Positions 8,136-11,777 of a stretch of 11,777 nt of DNA are shown piece by piece. The stretch spans positions 1 through 11,777 of the forward strand of contig JNDT01001161.1 in the NCBI GenBank assembly GCA_000697055.1, in the 5' to 3' direction. Origin of the DNA: Saksenaea vasiformis B4078 (Eukaryota > Mucoromycota > Mucoromycetes > Mucorales > Saksenaeaceae). Below the pieces are notes generated by a model. That model was not told the DNA's origin and made no database searches. It worked only from the letters and a program-made list of their open reading frames with translations. The position numbers were made by a program, and so were the translations under genes. Position 1 is the first letter of the stretch. Each line of letters begins with the position of its first letter.

Positions 8136-9249
8136 TTGATCGGGAGCTACTAACGGCACAGACGTAACATAGAAGAATATAGCACGAAAATCATAGCATC
8201 GTATGAACGTAAAACTTCGTGCTTCAAAACGCAGAGTTTATCTGGGAAGTAACGTCAAATATCTTCGAATAGACGCAAAAATCATGGGGAAGGACCTGTA
8301 ATTCTTCAAATCACTTGTAAAGAGAAGATGCGAGGCCTATTTTGCTCTAACGCGGCTGTCGACCTGTTAACATCATGCGCCTCTCTCATACCTCAATTCA
8401 GGAAGCCAACCCTTTTTTTTATTGTATCCGCGTATCTTTGAAGCGAAACAGGTATTTATCCAGTGTCTTGTTTGATATCGATGTCACCTCATGGGGATGT
8501 TAACACTTTTGCTGATACTTCTGCTGATGCTATTCTCAAACCTTTCTAGAGAACTGGCCAAGGCTTGACCGTAGTGCAAGCGGATTTGACCTACCCGCAA
8601 CCTGCAAAGATCGGGAACGCTCCGCGAGTAACTGTGATCGCTCTGCTGCATCATCGAGATGATAAACTAATTTAAGCACTTTGAAGCATATCTTTTTTTA
8701 CATTCATTCAATTCTATAAGAAGTAATAGCACATGCTCAACCTTTCCTTAGCGCAATTGAATCCTTGATAGACGTAAAATTATTTCGAGCAAAAGTAACC
8801 CAATAAAAAGTAGCCAATATCATACTCATTCCGCGCCTGCAGTAAAGGCATTTGTCCCCCTCGCTCACGAATGCATACCATCGATACTACATATACAAAT
8901 ATAAAGCCTGAATTTTCTCAGGTAAACACCAATAATAATACATGGCACTTGGAATACTCCATAGAACTTATGCAACGTCGTTTTATAAGCTTCCTTTCGT
9001 ATATATCTCCAACGTTTGGGCCACCTTACACTATGAGACATTGTACGATTTAAATGCTTTGCTATTTAAGGTGCTTTACTATTGAGATGTTCAGCATTGA
9101 CAAGATGCGCTATAGAGGCATTGATCAAAACAGGGGTTCGAAGTTCCGAGCAATTCTTCAAGTTACCAGTTTGGGGACTGCAATCCCAGTCAAATATGAA
9201 ATCCCGCAGATGATACCCACACTGTGATCGTGCTTCGTTTTGAGACATC
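8136..9249. other. Intergenic region upstream of the GPATCH11-like gene
   Basis: About 1.1 kb with no firmly supported gene. It contains one candidate small frame on the minus strand (8484-8654). Frames at 8871-9053 (plus) and 9066-9251 (minus) have no family features. The last few hundred bases should hold the GPATCH11-like promoter, but I see no TATA box close to its start codon. Confidence 0.6.
8484..8654 (-). CDS. Candidate 56-residue small protein, unrecognised
   Basis: An uninterrupted frame from a double ATG (8654, 8651) to TGA at 8486-8484. The product starts MMQQSDHSYSRSVPDL and continues with an amphipathic, helix-like stretch (GQALASSLERFENSISRS). An AATAAA followed by an A-run lies about 65 nt past the stop on the same strand, in a reasonable place for poly(A) addition. 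Against it: no recognisable family, no TATA box, and a length that arises often by chance. Confidence 0.2.
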   Translation of the reverse strand: MMQQSDHSYSRSVPDLCRLRVGQIRLHYGQALASSLERFENSISRSISKSVNIPMR

Positions 9250-10323
9250 ATGAGCGACTCCGAGGAGGATTACATGTCCAGTAAATTTCTGGAAGAGGCG
9301 CAGGTGTATGAAAAGAATCAAAAGCCAACAACATACACTGAGCGACGACGGAAGCAATTGAATGAACAAAAGAATAAAGGGTACATCAAACCGCGCCGGC
9401 AATTGGAGCAAGAAGCTCGAGAAGAAGGACTAAAGCGATCTATGGGATCCGACAACAAGGGCTTGAAAATGCTGCAAAAGATGGGCTTCAAGTAAGTTCC
9501 CTCCATGATTCCTTTTTGTTAATCTGTTGATCGCAGGCAAGGCATGACGTTAGGCAAAGACTCGCGGTCTGGATTACAAGAACCAATTGCAGTGGAAATG
9601 AAGAATGGCAAGTTGTGTAAGGAAGACAGGGACGGGCGTTTAATGTGTATATTTAGATCGTGGTGGTTTGGGAATGCAGACGGTACTTAAGAGGGCGCGA
9701 GAGGAACGTGAAAAGGAAGAATTAGAAGCCAGGAAGAAAGCAGAAGTAGATCCAGACAGCTTCCGTGAAGTTATGGCTGTCAGAGCCAAACAGGCCGCCC
9801 TGACACGTCGCATTATTGCCGCTGCCCATCTCTGTGAAAAACTTGATAAAGCCAAGGTTCGTCCATTTCACAGAGCAACACAATTTTGCTAAAGGCATTT
9901 TACCGATGTAGGATATTGAAGTATGTTTGATAATGTGGATGTGGATGCTGATAACTAATGATCCCTGGATCGCAGGAAAATATCTTGTGGGCGCTAATTC
10001 CAGAACCTGAGGAAGAAGAAGAACCGAATAGGCTGGATGCAGAAGATGAGGTCCAGTACGAGAAGGAAGAGGTATCTGAGGATGTGAAAGAACCGTCACC
10101 ACCACCGAAGGAAGTATTGGAATTAAAATCGTTACCGGTAAGGCAGATGCTATGTGTATGTAGCTTGATCTGAATTGAAATATTGCAGCTGGACGATCAG
10201 TTGAATCGAGTAGTAACTTATCTACGCTCGCAACACAACTATTGCTTTTGGTGTGGGGCGCAGTTTAGCGACGAAAACGATATGCTGGAGAATTGTCCAG
10301 GTCCAGAGGAAGATGATCATTAA
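9250..10323 (+). CDS. GPATCH11: G-patch domain protein, GPATCH11 family (C-terminal DUF4187-like)
   Basis: Five exons: 9250-9491, 9537-9616, 9657-9856, 9976-10137 and 10189-10323, summing to 819 nt (272 residues plus stop) with all phases matching. Introns are 45, 40, 119 and 51 nt; donors are GTAAGT, GTAAGG, GTTCGT and GTAAGG, and the third carries ACTAATG before its CAG. The N-terminus MSDSEEDYMSSKFLEE matches the EDYMSD-type start of GPATCH11. Residues about 69-113 form the G-patch (NKGLKMLQKMGF, QGMTLGKD, EPIAVEMKNG, RGGLG). A Lys/Glu/Arg-rich helix follows (about 115-165), then an acidic Glu/Asp segment (about 183-215). The C-terminus (229-272) has YLRSQHNYCFWCGAQF and ends ENCPGPEEDDH, with C247, C250, C264 and H272 as likely zinc ligands; this is the family hallmark. 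G-patch proteins bind RNA and often activate DEAH helicases, so a nuclear RNA-processing role is likely. Upstream and downstream neighbours are unrelated. Confidence 0.93.
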
Positions 10324-10331
10324 ATATCGTG

Positions 10332-10391
10332 GTAAGATAGCATATCGCCTATGGCTTGTCATATTCATAAGCGATTGCTGTATTTCAACAG
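10332..10391 (+). other. Candidate 3'-UTR intron of the GPATCH11-like gene
   Basis: Eight bases after the stop codon a GTAAGA donor is followed 60 nt later by TGTATTTCAACAG. The size fits the other introns here, but no CTAAC-type branch point is obvious. It lies too close to the stop codon to be expected to trigger decay of the message. Confidence 0.3.
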
Positions 10392-10934
10392 ATTTAACTC
10401 TCCTAAGTTTTGGTGAGGTGACCTAACACGCTATGAGTCTATCATGCGAACTGCTTCGTAAATGTTCTTCCTTCGATGCGAGTAGTGGCAGTTGTATCCT
10501 TGGTCAATTAATACTTGTGCTATATTAGCTGGTGAGATTTTTTGTCCATGTTTTCGTAACTTCCAGTTACTTTGTGACATGTAGTGTTTGATTTACCATA
10601 GATTGGTACGAGATCATATATGTGCATTAAATATTCTTTGTTTTAACATGCATCCCTTGTTAACCTTGACCAGCTGCCGTCTATCAATCCTGCAAGATAG
10701 ATAAACAATGCGCAATAGTCAAATACTTTCCGTAGGATGTACCAATGGGCTCAGACCGCACCAGATACTTTACAGGAGAAAAGTTTGGGCAGGTACCCCA
10801 ATCCTGCGGGGGAATTGACAGGGTTGCCTCGAATCCTCGGCTTGCACATCATTGACGATCAGGCGTGACTTTCCTTTACATACTGCGAAATGCAAGTGTG
10901 AGCGAGTTAACCTCGTTTGTCAAACATAATCAGC
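10392..10934. other. Intergenic region between the GPATCH11-like and cullin genes
   Basis: This stretch should contain the 3' UTR of the GPATCH11-like gene (an ATTAAA at 10626-10631 could serve as its poly(A) signal) and the cullin promoter. I see no open frame or RNA gene here and no clear TATA box. Confidence 0.6.
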
Positions 10935-11777
10935 ATGTCACTGAGAAGGAAACCAATCAACTTTGACAAGAAATTTGCAGAACTCAAGTTGATGCTCGAC
11001 GCCATCTTTTCGTTCACAGCGCTTGGCGATATCTCGGCAGTGAGCATGCATCAGTATCCTTTTTACGTTCATTGAAAGGCACCAGGGCGTTCCTTGGTGA
11101 CATTATAGAAAATTTCCGACAAAGAAACCATGCATCGTTGGTGCATCTCTCTAGAAATCCTTGTATATAGAGAGGGAATGGCAGTGGTGCCCATCATTGA
11201 CGGTGCATTGTGGCGAATCAATGCTCAAACATCATTTTCTTTATTATCTCTTAACGTCATGCCTCTGTATTGTGCTGCTTTTCTTCTTTAATATAGACTC
11301 GTCTGGGATATGTGTAATGCAATACCACAGTCTTTTACCGACAGGGTTTTCAATGGAATTGCCGAGTATATCGACAATCACACTGTTCGAGTTTGCAAGG
11401 TAAGAAAGGCACAGGAGAAAGTCTATGAGACAGTCTGACGAAGATCTTGCGATTCTTCAGTCTATCTTAGAACATGATAACCTGGTAACAGCATATGCTA
11501 AAGCGTTTGAACGCTTCGAGATTGCGGCAGTCTGTGTCTCTCAGCATTGTCGCTACTTGAATACCACTATTGCCTCGAATCATCCCGGCATCAGCGCAGA
11601 TCGTCGAGGCGCCGCTTCTAGCGGGAAATATAAGAAGCAAAATATCGAAGCTGTAAGTAAAGCTATCGTTGCTTGGCATGATTTGACAATTACTTTTATG
11701 AAGCTGGCATTAATGCTTTGGAAAAATAATGTTTTATTCGCTATTCGAGACAATTGCCAAAACCGGCTATTTTACCA
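10935..11777 (+). CDS. Cullin family protein, N-terminal part, CUL2-like (runs off the right edge)
   Basis: Exons proposed: 10935-11053, 11297-11399, 11461-11652 and 11704 to the window end, about 162 residues. The last two introns are clear: 11400-11460 (GTAAGA, CTGACG, TTCTTCAG) and 11653-11703 (GTAAGT, TTGACA, GAAG). The first (11054-11296, GTATCC to TTAATATAG) is long and its donor is uncertain; GTGAGC at 11040 plus a missed microexon is an alternative. The product begins MSLRRKPINFDKKFAELK, then LVWDMCNAIPQSFTDRVFNG, SILEHDNLVTAYAKAFERFE, CRYLN and NIEALALMLWKNNVLF. The order matches the first cullin repeats: helix, VY.lC-type motif, W/F-E-rF motif, RYLN, and LAL..W. Cullins are scaffolds of multi-subunit ubiquitin ligases; this end binds the substrate adaptor, while the RING-binding and neddylation regions would lie beyond the window. 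The MSL..R..FD start and RYLNT resemble CUL2 more than CUL1, CUL3 or CUL4, by eye only. Confidence 0.82.

Noticed and set aside
9130..9150. GGGTTCGAAGTTCC resembling a tRNA B box
   Set aside because: No A box, D arm or acceptor stem can be built around it.
11161..11403. 80-codon plus-strand frame with a hydrophobic segment
   Set aside because: It spans the first cullin intron and exon 2 in the wrong frame.
1..11777. CRISPR arrays, insertion sequences, bacterial-type operons, viral genes
   Set aside because: No regular direct repeats with unique spacers, no transposase or reverse-transcriptase motifs, no paired terminal repeats and no viral hallmark motifs were seen; the gene structure is eukaryotic.

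Overview
The window looks like nuclear DNA of a filamentous fungus. Genes are broken by short introns (mostly 40-120 nt) with GTAAGT-like donors, CTAAC/CTGAC-type branch points and AG acceptors. The gene set fits too: an Ecl1-type lifespan factor, a DUF7137-type cell-surface protein with a Kex2 site, a GPATCH11-type G-patch protein and a cullin. Moderate GC and the mix of families suggest an early-diverging lineage such as Mucoromycota; that placement is inference.

Layout. 1-3000 has no convincing gene, only scattered short ORFs, simple repeats and hairpin-forming sequence. 3090-3538 (minus) is a two-exon Ecl1-like gene rebuilt here by splicing, with four zinc-ligand-like cysteines and a poly-Ser run encoded by a TGA/TCA microsatellite. 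4526-5653 (minus) is a three-exon gene for a secreted, membrane-anchored protein: signal peptide, KR processing site, Pro/Ser/Gln repeat linker, beta-rich DUF7137-like domain, and a C-terminal membrane helix found in a separate last exon. 5730-7230 is intergenic with inverted repeats and a repeated CGGAC-containing motif. 7255-7560 (minus) shows very strong splice signals and a poly(A) signal around a tiny, unrecognised coding unit. 7824-8135 is a decayed minisatellite of about 38 nt. 9250-10323 (plus) is a five-exon GPATCH11 homologue whose exons sum exactly to 272 codons plus stop. 10935 to the right edge (plus) is the 5' part of a cullin gene whose N-terminus looks most like CUL2.

The genes do not form a pathway: they are housekeeping or regulatory genes (nutrient/lifespan signalling, cell surface, RNA processing, ubiquitination), each with its own promoter, separated by long non-coding stretches. 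The items most worth a second look are the small spliced minus-strand unit near 7.3-7.6 kb, the decayed minisatellite beside it, the CUL2-like cullin, and a tRNA-like fragment near 3.97 kb.
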